Virus record (IMG/VR): IMGVR_UViG_3300047550_003771
Coordinates: 1 to 39,341 of that record
Reading direction: 5' to 3' (one strand)
DNA from: a virus
DNA: 39,341 nt
The stretch's first letter is position 1. The number at the start of each line of letters is the position of its first letter. The position numbers and the translations under genes are program-made. The notes beneath the pieces are model-generated. The model ran no database searches and was not told the origin of the DNA. It saw nothing but the letters and a program-made list of their open reading frames with translations. Shown one piece after another: positions 18,265 through 24,589 of this stretch.

Positions 18265-19146
18265 ATGGCTGATCCTATTTTAGATCCTTGGGCAACGCCA
18301 TCAGCCACTGGAAGTACAAACTATAGTGTTTTATTTCCACAGCGTCAACCTGACGGTGGACAATCTTTTCAAGATCGGATTCTTAATCGAGCACGTCAAG
18401 CTCGCCAACAAATTACGCAAGCAGCTGAAACAAATATTCCACGTATGCGGGCCGCTGTTAAAGGGGCTCCTCTTGGTCGTATCGGCACCTTTGGCACAGC
18501 TGGTTTACTAGGTTATCAACAGCTTGCGCAAGGTGATACTTTAGGTGCAGCTGCAGAAGCAGTTGGTTCTCTTGGTGGTAGCGCAATTGCTGCAACCCTT
18601 GGAAGAGGTCTTATGGCTGCTCCAGGTCCCTTGGGCATTGCTGCTCGTGTTGGCATTCCTATCGTAGGTGGTTTGATTGGAGGTAAAGTTGCCGGTGGTT
18701 TTACCGGTGCTGTTGGGGCAAAGGCACAAGAGCCTACCGCTGAACCCATCTACATCCCTGGCACCAATATCCCACTTAATCAAGCTGCTCAGTACGAAAA
18801 TCTTCGTAATCGTGACCTTGCTTATCAGTTGCGAGCCTCTAAAGCTGCTTCTGATCAAGATCTTGCCGTCAATCGTCAATACATGGCAGATGCACGCAAC
18901 GATGAAATTCTTCGGAATAAAGCAATGCTTCCGATGATGGAGCAGATCCAACGCAGTAACCTGGTCAATGCGCAAGCCATGCTTGCTTCTCAAACAGCTT
19001 CTTATCAACAACTAGGACGCACTGCTGGCATGTTTAAACTTGCCCAAGGTGCTCAAGCTGAAACAGGTGCTACTCTGCGTACTGCCATTAGTAATAATCC
19101 ATACATTGGCGCCACATTATCTGCTCCTTCCATTAGCTTTGGTTAA
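18265..19146 (+). CDS. glycine-zipper virion protein candidate, 293 residues
   Basis: ATG 18,265 with AGAGG 11 bases upstream. N-terminal MADPILDPWATPSATGST and a basic Gln/Arg helix (RILNRARQARQQITQ). A long Gly/Ala stretch spans about residues 66-155 (IGTFGTAGLLGYQQLA, GGSAIAATLGRGLM, GIPIVGGLIGGKVAGGFTGAVG). The C-terminal helical half is Ala/Gln/Arg-rich (QLRASKAASDQDLAVNRQYM). Same type as its neighbours; perhaps an internal or ejected protein. Confidence 0.6.
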   Translation: MADPILDPWATPSATGSTNYSVLFPQRQPDGGQSFQDRILNRARQARQQITQAAETNIPRMRAAVKGAPLGRIGTFGTAGLLGYQQLAQGDTLGAAAEAVGSLGGSAIAATLGRGLMAAPGPLGIAARVGIPIVGGLIGGKVAGGFTGAVGAKAQEPTAEPIYIPGTNIPLNQAAQYENLRNRDLAYQLRASKAASDQDLAVNRQYMADARNDEILRNKAMLPMMEQIQRSNLVNAQAMLASQTASYQQLGRTAGMFKLAQGAQAETGATLRTAISNNPYIGATLSAPSISFG

Positions 19147-19148
19147 TC

Positions 19149-19652
19149 ATGGCTGATATCCCTCTCGCCGGTCAAACAGACACCTTCAGTAGAGCATCCA
19201 AAATTTTTGGTGGTCTTACACCAGAAGATTTTGGTGCGTATATGAAGGCTGTTCCTGGCTTGGATCCAAATACACTTTTTCAAACTGTGGTGTTAGGCAA
19301 TTTGATTTCGCCTGATGGCGGCAGGTCTGAACAAGAGCGTATTGCTCAAGAACAACGTGAGGAAGCTAGGTTAAATCGTGTGCTTGATGCACAAGCTACA
19401 AGGCAAGCACAACAAGCAAGAGACGCGCAAAAACTAGGCAAAGAAAGTCTTGCCTTTACTTCTCTATACAACCAAATCAATAAACTACCTGGTACAATTG
19501 CCTCTGCTTTTGGCGGTGCAGGCGAGCGTGAACTAATGGCTAATTTATACGGCCAAATTCCCAGTATTGTGTCTGAAACCTATCGGACATTCCCCCGTCA
19601 GCAGATTCAACCGGTTGGCTACTCTACGCCAGCCGGCAACTACTTTTCGTAG
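19149..19652 (+). CDS. hypothetical 167-residue protein with N-terminal AGQTD peptide
   Basis: Starts 2 bases after the previous stop. N-terminus MADIPLAGQTDTFSRASKIFGG shares 'AGQTD' with the two small genes at 21,134 and 21,337. The middle is a charged coiled-coil-like helix (RSEQERIAQEQREEARLNRVLDAQATRQ). The C-terminus is helical and Pro/Tyr-rich. Probably a structural or assembly protein. Confidence 0.6.
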   Translation: MADIPLAGQTDTFSRASKIFGGLTPEDFGAYMKAVPGLDPNTLFQTVVLGNLISPDGGRSEQERIAQEQREEARLNRVLDAQATRQAQQARDAQKLGKESLAFTSLYNQINKLPGTIASAFGGAGERELMANLYGQIPSIVSETYRTFPRQQIQPVGYSTPAGNYFS

Positions 19653-19665
19653 TTAATACCTGTAG

Positions 19666-19671
19666 TAAACT
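19666..19671 (+). promoter_or_regulatory. late promoter-like box TGTAGTAAACT
   Basis: TAAACT, an imperfect copy of the late box, 23 bases before ATG 19,695. Confidence 0.35.
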
Positions 19672-19694
19672 AAGTTTAAATAAAGGTCGATTAG

Positions 19695-20186
19695 ATGACA
19701 GCTGATTTTTGGTCTGGAGCTGGTGGTCCAATTGCATCTGCTGCCGTTGGCTTAGTAGGCTTACCTTTTCAGATTGCTTCTCAGCGTCGCCAGCAGGATA
19801 TCATGCGTTCTGGCCTGGAAGCTCAGCTTCGGGCGCAAAACGCAGCTCTAGAAACAAATGCCATGCTCTCCAGGGAGGGGATGTATGGTCAGCTTGGTGA
19901 GAGTACGGCAGCACGTAACTTTGGGCAAATTGCAGCAGATTTAGACTTTGCTCGTCAACAGCGTGCAAAAGAACTTGAGTTAGGTCCTTTTGCTGAAAAA
20001 CAACTTGCTTTTGATACCGATCGTGCTCGCCGCCAGTTTGATCTAGCTTCCTCTGCGCAAGCAAGAGAAGTTGGACAACGTGCAAATAAACAAGCACTAG
20101 AAGATAAAATGGCGGGTTACTTGGCAGCAGGCCGAGGTATGTTTGGTCCTATTGCTCCTGTTAATGTTGGTACAATGTTTACCTGA
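19695..20186 (+). CDS. hypothetical 163-residue helical protein with hydrophobic N-terminus
   Basis: ATG 19,695. The N-terminal GAGGPIASAAVGLVGLPFQIASQ is hydrophobic and Gly/Ala-rich. It is followed by a long Arg/Gln/Ala/Glu helix (RRQQDIMRSGLEAQLRAQNA, then FARQQRAKELELGPFAEKQL) and a short Gly/Pro end. The plan, a short membrane-active segment and a coiled-coil body, repeats that of its neighbours. Confidence 0.6.
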   Translation: MTADFWSGAGGPIASAAVGLVGLPFQIASQRRQQDIMRSGLEAQLRAQNAALETNAMLSREGMYGQLGESTAARNFGQIAADLDFARQQRAKELELGPFAEKQLAFDTDRARRQFDLASSAQAREVGQRANKQALEDKMAGYLAAGRGMFGPIAPVNVGTMFT

Positions 20187-20194
20187 GGTTAATT

Positions 20195-21091
20195 ATGGGC
20201 GGCGGCGGTGGAACATCAGTTAACTATACTCCTCCTAACATCCCAAAGGATGATAGTTTTCAGCGTTATTTAGAATACCAACAGTCTCGTGAACGTGCGG
20301 CAGAAGATCGTGCAGCGCAAGAACGTGCAGAAGCAAAAGCAAAAGAAAGCGCACGTACAGCCGCTGGCGCTGCCGGTTATTCAGGTCTTCGTAGTGGCAT
20401 TGAAGCACAGCTGCGACAAGGGCTCATCAGCTATGGCGATGCCACATCTCAACTTCGTGACTATGCTGCAAAATATGATCTAGCACCACCAGAGCAAGAT
20501 GTTTCTTCTCTTACAAATATCTATACACAAGAGTTGCTTCCAGGCCGAAGGGGTACCGCTGTTTCTGCTGCTTATGAGGAAATTCTTGGCCGTCAAGCCA
20601 CGCCTGAGGAACTTTCAAAAGCACAAGAGCGTTTTAACCAGGGCTATTATCAAACCAATGAAGATCTGAGAGACGCTCTTACTCGTAGTCCTGAATATCA
20701 AAAGAAGTTTAATCAAAGCTATCTTGATAACTATTACGACACTCAGTACGGCAAACAGCTTACTGATGCAGCTGGTGAGAAAACAGGTAAACGTACTTTC
20801 AAATTTGATAAGAGCTTACTGCCCACTTACACAGCAGCAACTCAACAACGTACTGGAATTACTATTCCAGATTTCAAAGATCAGTTTGAAGGGACTCCGG
20901 CAGAGCTGGAAGAACAGACACAAAATATTCGCGATACCAGACAGTATCTTTACAGTGCAGGTTTGACTAACCTCCAAGGAGAAATTGATAAAGAAACACA
21001 GAAGTTAAAAAATGAAGGCACTAAAGAAGTTGCTAAGATTGGTGCCATGGGCAATGTCTATTCCAATCTTGTCTCCGGCTTCTGGTCCTAA
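20195..21091 (+). CDS. virion protein candidate with DUF4214-like segment, 298 residues
   Basis: ATG 20,195 with GAGG 6 bases upstream (MGGGGGTSVNYTPPNIPKDD). An Arg/Ala/Glu coiled region (RERAAEDRAAQERAEAKAKE) precedes residues 124-165: AAYEEILGRQATPEELSKAQ and DLRDALTRSPEYQKKF. This fits the DUF4214 pattern 'Y..iLgR.a...el......l..g......l...l..SpEy', a repeat known from surface and phage proteins. The role is unknown. Confidence 0.6.
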   Translation: MGGGGGTSVNYTPPNIPKDDSFQRYLEYQQSRERAAEDRAAQERAEAKAKESARTAAGAAGYSGLRSGIEAQLRQGLISYGDATSQLRDYAAKYDLAPPEQDVSSLTNIYTQELLPGRRGTAVSAAYEEILGRQATPEELSKAQERFNQGYYQTNEDLRDALTRSPEYQKKFNQSYLDNYYDTQYGKQLTDAAGEKTGKRTFKFDKSLLPTYTAATQQRTGITIPDFKDQFEGTPAELEEQTQNIRDTRQYLYSAGLTNLQGEIDKETQKLKNEGTKEVAKIGAMGNVYSNLVSGFWS

Positions 21092-21102
21092 GTATCAATT
21101 GC

Positions 21103-21108
21103 TATAAT
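21103..21108 (+). promoter_or_regulatory. late promoter-like box TTGCTATAATT
   Basis: TATAAT preceded by TGC (extended -10), 25 bases before ATG 21,134. The best single copy of the late box. Confidence 0.55.
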
Positions 21109-21133
21109 TACTTAAGAGTCAACATCTAAATAA

Positions 21134-21310
21134 ATGACTACTACTCCTGCTGGCCAAACTGAAGCTGACGACTATTTTGATATCAATAAGTTTGAGCAGC
21201 TTCTCAATCGCCTGGAAGCCTCTAAAGGTCGTCAACAGCGTCAAAAGTCCACTGAAGGTCGCCGTGACATCTTTGCTCAGGGTCTTGCCAGCATGATGGG
21301 CAACTTCTGA
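21134..21310 (+). CDS. 58-residue protein with N-terminal PAGQTE peptide
   Basis: ATG 21,134 to TGA 21,310 encodes MTTTPAGQTEADDYFDINKFEQ, then a basic helix (LEASKGRQQRQKSTEGRRD) and a short hydrophobic end (IFAQGLASMMGNF). Its first 20 residues match the next gene (VPAGQTDADDWFDLDKYRQ), so the two are tandem paralogues. Function unknown. It sits among virion genes just before the packaging genes. Confidence 0.65.
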   Translation: MTTTPAGQTEADDYFDINKFEQLLNRLEASKGRQQRQKSTEGRRDIFAQGLASMMGNF

Positions 21311-21320
21311 TCCATTCCTC

Positions 21321-21326
21321 TATAAT
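21321..21326 (+). promoter_or_regulatory. late promoter-like box CTATAATTTC close to a start codon
   Basis: TATAAT ends only 10 bases before ATG 21,337, so a transcript starting at the usual distance would be nearly leaderless. Confidence 0.4.
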
Positions 21327-21336
21327 TTCTTAAGCC

Positions 21337-21585
21337 ATGACTTCTAGCGTACCGGCGGGTCAAACCGATGCCGATGACTGGTTTGATCTAGACAAATACC
21401 GCCAGGCTGCTGGCGTGGCTTACGAATTCTCTAAAAAGAAAATGGAGACTGCTGGTGAGCAAGAACGTGAAACCATCGGCAAGGGCGCAGAAGAACAACG
21501 TACCTCTGCTGAACAAGCCCAGCAGTTCAAGCAAAGAGACGAAGAACGAGACTACAATCAGGCCCAACGAGCATATCGATATTGA
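21337..21585 (+). CDS. 82-residue protein with N-terminal PAGQTD peptide
   Basis: ATG 21,337. N-terminus MTSSVPAGQTDADDWFDLDKYRQ, then a long charged helix (KKKMETAGEQERETIGKGAEE, QAQQFKQRDEERDYNQAQRA) that would form a coiled coil. Paralogue of the 58-residue gene before it. The downstream gene overlaps its last 131 bases in the +1 frame. Confidence 0.65.
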   Translation: MTSSVPAGQTDADDWFDLDKYRQAAGVAYEFSKKKMETAGEQERETIGKGAEEQRTSAEQAQQFKQRDEERDYNQAQRAYRY

Positions 21586-22072
21586 GCTCTTTGATTATTG
21601 GGTTGATAATCTTGATGCATCAACCCAAGATTCATTCTGTGGTTTTGCCGCAGATGTAAACTCTGTCATTGAGATCTATATCTATGCCAGGTTCCTTGGT
21701 TACAAGGGTCCTATTACTGCGTGTGAACTTTGGGTCAATACCAATTACCCAAAGCCTGATCAGCGCAAGAAACTCCTGTCTGAAATTGATGAGATGCAGG
21801 AGGACATCCGTAAGCTACGTACAGCCATTGAAGAAACTGTTGTCAAACGTGATGCAGGTGTTGCACGCATCGCTAACGTACAACGTGAGCTTCGTGGACA
21901 CATCGATCAATTAGATCGTTTCATGTCAAATCGTGATCGCAAAGGACTCCTGATGTCTGGTGCTGATCGTGCTATTCGTGAGCTTCTTCTTGTCTTTAAA
22001 GATGACCCGATGGAGATTGCATTGGAAGAAGCTGCCATGAGTGTGTGGGCACGCATGCAAATGGAAGAGTAA
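21455..22072 (+). CDS. 205-residue helical protein before terminase; candidate small terminase
   Basis: GTG 21,455 with GGAG 7 bases upstream is the best start in frame, overlapping the previous gene by 131 bases. No other ATG/GTG/TTG exists before the conserved-looking part begins (HIDIELFDYWVDNLDAST). The body is helical with a coiled coil (RKKLLSEIDEMQEDIRKLRTAIEETV), then RELRGHIDQLDRFMSNRDRK and an acidic end (ALEEAAMSVWARMQMEE). Position two genes before the large terminase makes a small-terminase role possible; no helix-turn-helix is obvious. Confidence 0.55.
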   Translation: MSKNVKPSARAQKNNVPLLNKPSSSSKETKNETTIRPNEHIDIELFDYWVDNLDASTQDSFCGFAADVNSVIEIYIYARFLGYKGPITACELWVNTNYPKPDQRKKLLSEIDEMQEDIRKLRTAIEETVVKRDAGVARIANVQRELRGHIDQLDRFMSNRDRKGLLMSGADRAIRELLLVFKDDPMEIALEEAAMSVWARMQMEE

Positions 22073-22081
22073 ATAACGTAG

Positions 22082-22087
22082 TAGAAT
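22082..22087 (+). promoter_or_regulatory. late promoter-like box GTAGAATTG
   Basis: TAGAAT 33 bases before ATG 22,121. Confidence 0.4.
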
Positions 22088-22120
22088 TGAACAATCCCTG
22101 GATCTAAACCAGATATTCTT

Positions 22121-22279
22121 ATGGCCAAAGGTAAAATGCCTCCTCAGTTTCTTGAGTACCTCAAGAAAAAAGAAGCTAAGAAAGAGGATGGTTCTGAGAT
22201 GTCAGATAAAGAAAAGCGTAAAGCTGCCTTAGATAAAGCACGTAAATATAAAGATCAAAAGCAAAAAGCTAAAAAGTGA
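22121..22279 (+). CDS. 52-residue lysine-rich protein
   Basis: ATG 22,121 to TGA 22,279 encodes MAKGKMPPQFLEYLKKKEAKKEDG, then SDKEKRKAALDKARKYKDQKQKAKK. Highly basic and helical. A small basic protein with 'PPqFLeyl' just before terminase is something I recall from phages of this kind; a DNA- or capsid-binding role is a guess. The stop codon lies in a perfect hairpin. Confidence 0.6.
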   Translation: MAKGKMPPQFLEYLKKKEAKKEDGSEMSDKEKRKAALDKARKYKDQKQKAKK

Positions 22280-22298
22280 CGTACTATTAAAGTACGTC
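22278..22298 (+). terminator. perfect hairpin between the lysine-rich gene and terminase
   Basis: GACGTACT-ATTAA-AGTACGTC, 8 perfect pairs, followed by TGATCTTTTGTT and then GTG 22,311. It includes the upstream stop codon. It may be a weak terminator or may control terminase translation; no Shine-Dalgarno sequence is present. Confidence 0.45.
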
Positions 22299-22310
22299 TG
22301 ATCTTTTGTT

Positions 22311-23837
22311 GTGCCCAGCTATACCCATCTTGCTTACCGCCGTAACGCGAAGGCCGCTGTCATGCGGCAACAAATTCGTAAGCCACGTAACGCAGAAAAC
22401 ATCACCAAGGCACAAAAAGACTTTGGTTTCTTCTGTGAGTATGTAGCAGATAAACCACCGGCTACACATCATAAAGAATGGAATCGCCACTTCGTAACGA
22501 AAGAAGACAGTAGCTGTCTGCTACATATTGCTGGACCCAACATTGATCTCTTGGCACCACGCGGTTCAGCCAAGTCCACAATCTTAGGTTTGTTTACGGC
22601 ATGGGCTATCGGCATCCATACCATTGCCAAGAAGCCTCTGCAGATTCTTTATCTTTCCTATACGGTTGATATTGCTCGCTCTAAGTCGGCAACAATCAAG
22701 CGCATCATTGAAAGCAAGCGATACCAAGAAGTATTTCCTACTGTTCGCCTTCTTAAGAATGTAAACAGTAATGAGTATTGGTCTATTGACCATAAGTTTG
22801 CTGGTATTGATACCACGGGTGATGAGCAATTTACGCTTTGTGCTGCAGGCCTTAAAGGTTCGGTGACATCTAAACGTAGTCATCTAGTCATCATCGATGA
22901 CGCCATTAAATCTGCTGCAGATATTTCTAATCCAGATATCCGCAAACAGATGCAAGATAACTGGAATGCTGTGATTGCTCCCACCATGTTTGAAGGTGGA
23001 CGAGCAATCTGTCTTGGCACACGCTTTAGGCATGATGACATTCACTCCACCACATTCAACGAACAAAACAACTGGCGTCAGATTGTACTCTCTGCTATCC
23101 AGACAGATCCTGTAACAGGCGATGAATACTCCTATTGGCCTGAGATGTGGTCATTGGATTACTTGAAAGAAAAGAAAAGGCAAGCACCTATTGCTTTTTC
23201 TTTCCAGTACATGAATCAAGTCGTCAGACAGAACGAGTTGTCCCTGGCGCCAGAACTGTTGGTTAAGGCAGAGATCTCAACTGAATTCGACACTATTGGT
23301 GTTGGTATTGACCTCTCAGCTGGGACCAAGGAGAAGAATGACTATACGGTGATGGTCTTGGGCGGCCGCATCGGTGATCGTATCCACATCATTGACTACA
23401 GGCGCCTGCGTGTCATGGGTAACTTGGAGAAGCTTGACGCTCTTAAAGAATTGCTTAATGATTGGTCTATTCTCGGTCGCGATGATAACGGCAATTACTT
23501 TCCGACTCATTCAACTTGCGACATCTGGAGTGAAGCTGTCCAATACCAAGCATCACTAGAAGCTGATTTCAAGCGTGTATGTCTAAACAATGAAGCTCTC
23601 TACAACTTGATCTGGCATCCTGTTAAAGGATTCCGAGCAGATAAACTTGCTCGCTTCCGTGGAATCATGGGCATGTTTGAAGATCGCAAGATTATCTTCA
23701 ATCGTTTCCGCAACTTCACAACCATGTTTGAAGAGCTGACTAACTTTGGCATCAGTAGTCACGATGACACGGTCGACGCGTTAGTATGGTTAGTAAATGG
23801 TCTTGCACGTAAAGGGCAACTACATCTGGATTATTGA
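22311..23837 (+). CDS. terL: terminase large subunit, 508 residues
   Basis: The motor-nuclease that cuts and packages phage DNA. The ATPase half has a Walker A motif at residues 82-90 (APRGSAKST), a Walker B at 192-197 (LVIIDD) and a coupling-type segment CLGTRFRHDD at 234-243. The nuclease half has RNase H-like acidic positions in GVGIDLSAG (D334) and HDDTVDAL (485-490). GTG start at 22,311; MPSYTHLAYRRNAKAAVMRQ follows. No intein or split is seen, and the length is normal. It is followed by a small membrane protein, an AbrB-like protein and the portal. Confidence 0.95.
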   Translation: MPSYTHLAYRRNAKAAVMRQQIRKPRNAENITKAQKDFGFFCEYVADKPPATHHKEWNRHFVTKEDSSCLLHIAGPNIDLLAPRGSAKSTILGLFTAWAIGIHTIAKKPLQILYLSYTVDIARSKSATIKRIIESKRYQEVFPTVRLLKNVNSNEYWSIDHKFAGIDTTGDEQFTLCAAGLKGSVTSKRSHLVIIDDAIKSAADISNPDIRKQMQDNWNAVIAPTMFEGGRAICLGTRFRHDDIHSTTFNEQNNWRQIVLSAIQTDPVTGDEYSYWPEMWSLDYLKEKKRQAPIAFSFQYMNQVVRQNELSLAPELLVKAEISTEFDTIGVGIDLSAGTKEKNDYTVMVLGGRIGDRIHIIDYRRLRVMGNLEKLDALKELLNDWSILGRDDNGNYFPTHSTCDIWSEAVQYQASLEADFKRVCLNNEALYNLIWHPVKGFRADKLARFRGIMGMFEDRKIIFNRFRNFTTMFEELTNFGISSHDDTVDALVWLVNGLARKGQLHLDY

Positions 23838-23839
23838 TT

Positions 23840-23845
23840 TAGAAT
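23840..23845 (+). promoter_or_regulatory. late promoter-like box TTTAGAATAA
   Basis: TAGAAT 20 bases before GTG 23,866; it begins 2 bases after the terminase stop. Confidence 0.45.
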
Positions 23846-23865
23846 AAAAAGAAAAGTTTAGTGCG

Positions 23866-24159
23866 GTGGGACCAGAGTACCTAGCAATCCTTGTTGCTAT
23901 TGCAGTGCCAGCAGCAGGTGCTGGTACCTGGGTAGCTAACAAGATTCTTCAGAGGCATACTGAAAAAATCCAGCAAAGTCTTAGTTATACGTCCTCTCAA
24001 AAACGTAGGATTGATTCCTTGGAAGAGCAGATTAATCGCATGCCTTTGGACTATGTCCTTAAGGTGGACTTCTTAAGGGAAATTCAAGAAATGCATGATA
24101 ACTTTCGTGAAATTAACAATAAGCTTGATAAGCTTATTGAAAAGCTTTTAGCAAAATGA
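23866..24159 (+). CDS. membrane-anchored coiled-coil protein, 97 residues, possible holin-like protein
   Basis: GTG 23,866. One membrane helix at residues 4-26 (EYLAILVAIAVPAAGAGTWVANKI) is followed by a coiled coil (EKIQQSLSYTSSQKRRIDSLEEQINRM; DFLREIQEMHDNFREINNKLDKLIEKLL). The layout, with an N-terminal anchor and a cytoplasmic coiled coil, is common in phages for holin-like or lysis-accessory proteins, but also for other small membrane proteins. Its stop overlaps the next ATG (ATGA). Confidence 0.6.
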   Translation: MGPEYLAILVAIAVPAAGAGTWVANKILQRHTEKIQQSLSYTSSQKRRIDSLEEQINRMPLDYVLKVDFLREIQEMHDNFREINNKLDKLIEKLLAK

Positions 24160-24338
24160 GCTACATCATCGAAGTACAGGAAGCCGATAACGGTGACTGT
24201 TTCATCGAGTTACCAGATGAACTCCTTGAAGAAGTTGGCTGGAAAGAAGGAGACTTACTTGAATGGAATATCAAGGGTAATGGCATCATCCTTTCTAAGT
24301 TGAATGCAGCTGACGGCTACGAAGTCATAGAAGAGTAG
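24156..24338 (+). CDS. AbrB/MazE-like swapped-hairpin protein, 60 residues
   Basis: ATG 24,156 in ATGA overlap. The sequence DCFIELPDELLEEVGWKEGDLLEWNIKGNGIILSKL follows the SpoVT-AbrB pattern: strand ending 'iPkel', helix 'l...Gw.eGd.l.w', strand pair 'gngiilsk'. Such proteins bind DNA as dimers. Similar short proteins occur in many phages. It may regulate late genes or act as an antitoxin-like factor; no toxin partner is seen. The late box for the next gene overlaps its stop codon. Confidence 0.7.
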   Translation: MSYIIEVQEADNGDCFIELPDELLEEVGWKEGDLLEWNIKGNGIILSKLNAADGYEVIEE

Positions 24339-24341
24339 AAT
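24336..24341 (+). promoter_or_regulatory. late promoter-like box GTAGAATAC
   Basis: TAGAAT includes the TAG stop of the preceding gene and lies 20 bases before ATG 24,362. Confidence 0.4.
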
Positions 24342-24361
24342 ACAAAAAAGCATTGATAGCC

Positions 24362-24559
24362 ATGCGATACGGCGGAGAAGTAAACGTCCCTGGTGCCCCA
24401 GGTAATTTGTTCACTCGTAGCAATCTTATGGTGACACCAACTCCCTGCCAAGTTTGCTATGGTGCTCCACCAAGTCCTTTTGTTGTAGGAGTAGGTAATG
24501 TTGCAGGCGTAGCATCTCAAAATATTCCAGGTGGATTCACTGGTAAATCCGTCTTTTAA
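24362..24559 (+). CDS. hypothetical 65-residue Gly/Pro-rich protein
   Basis: ATG 24,362 (MRYGGEVNVPGAPGNLFTRSN). Small and Gly/Pro/Val-rich with a Cys pair (TPTPCQVCYGAPPSP) and an end VGVGNVAGVASQNIPGGFTGKSVF. No known family. Between packaging genes, so a head-associated role is conceivable. Confidence 0.6.
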   Translation: MRYGGEVNVPGAPGNLFTRSNLMVTPTPCQVCYGAPPSPFVVGVGNVAGVASQNIPGGFTGKSVF

Positions 24560-24564
24560 TTTGC

Positions 24565-24570
24565 TAGTAT
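24565..24570 (+). promoter_or_regulatory. late promoter-like box TGCTAGTAT
   Basis: TAGTAT with upstream TG, 19 bases before ATG 24,590. Confidence 0.45.
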
Positions 24571-24589
24571 TTAATAAAAGGCACCAATA

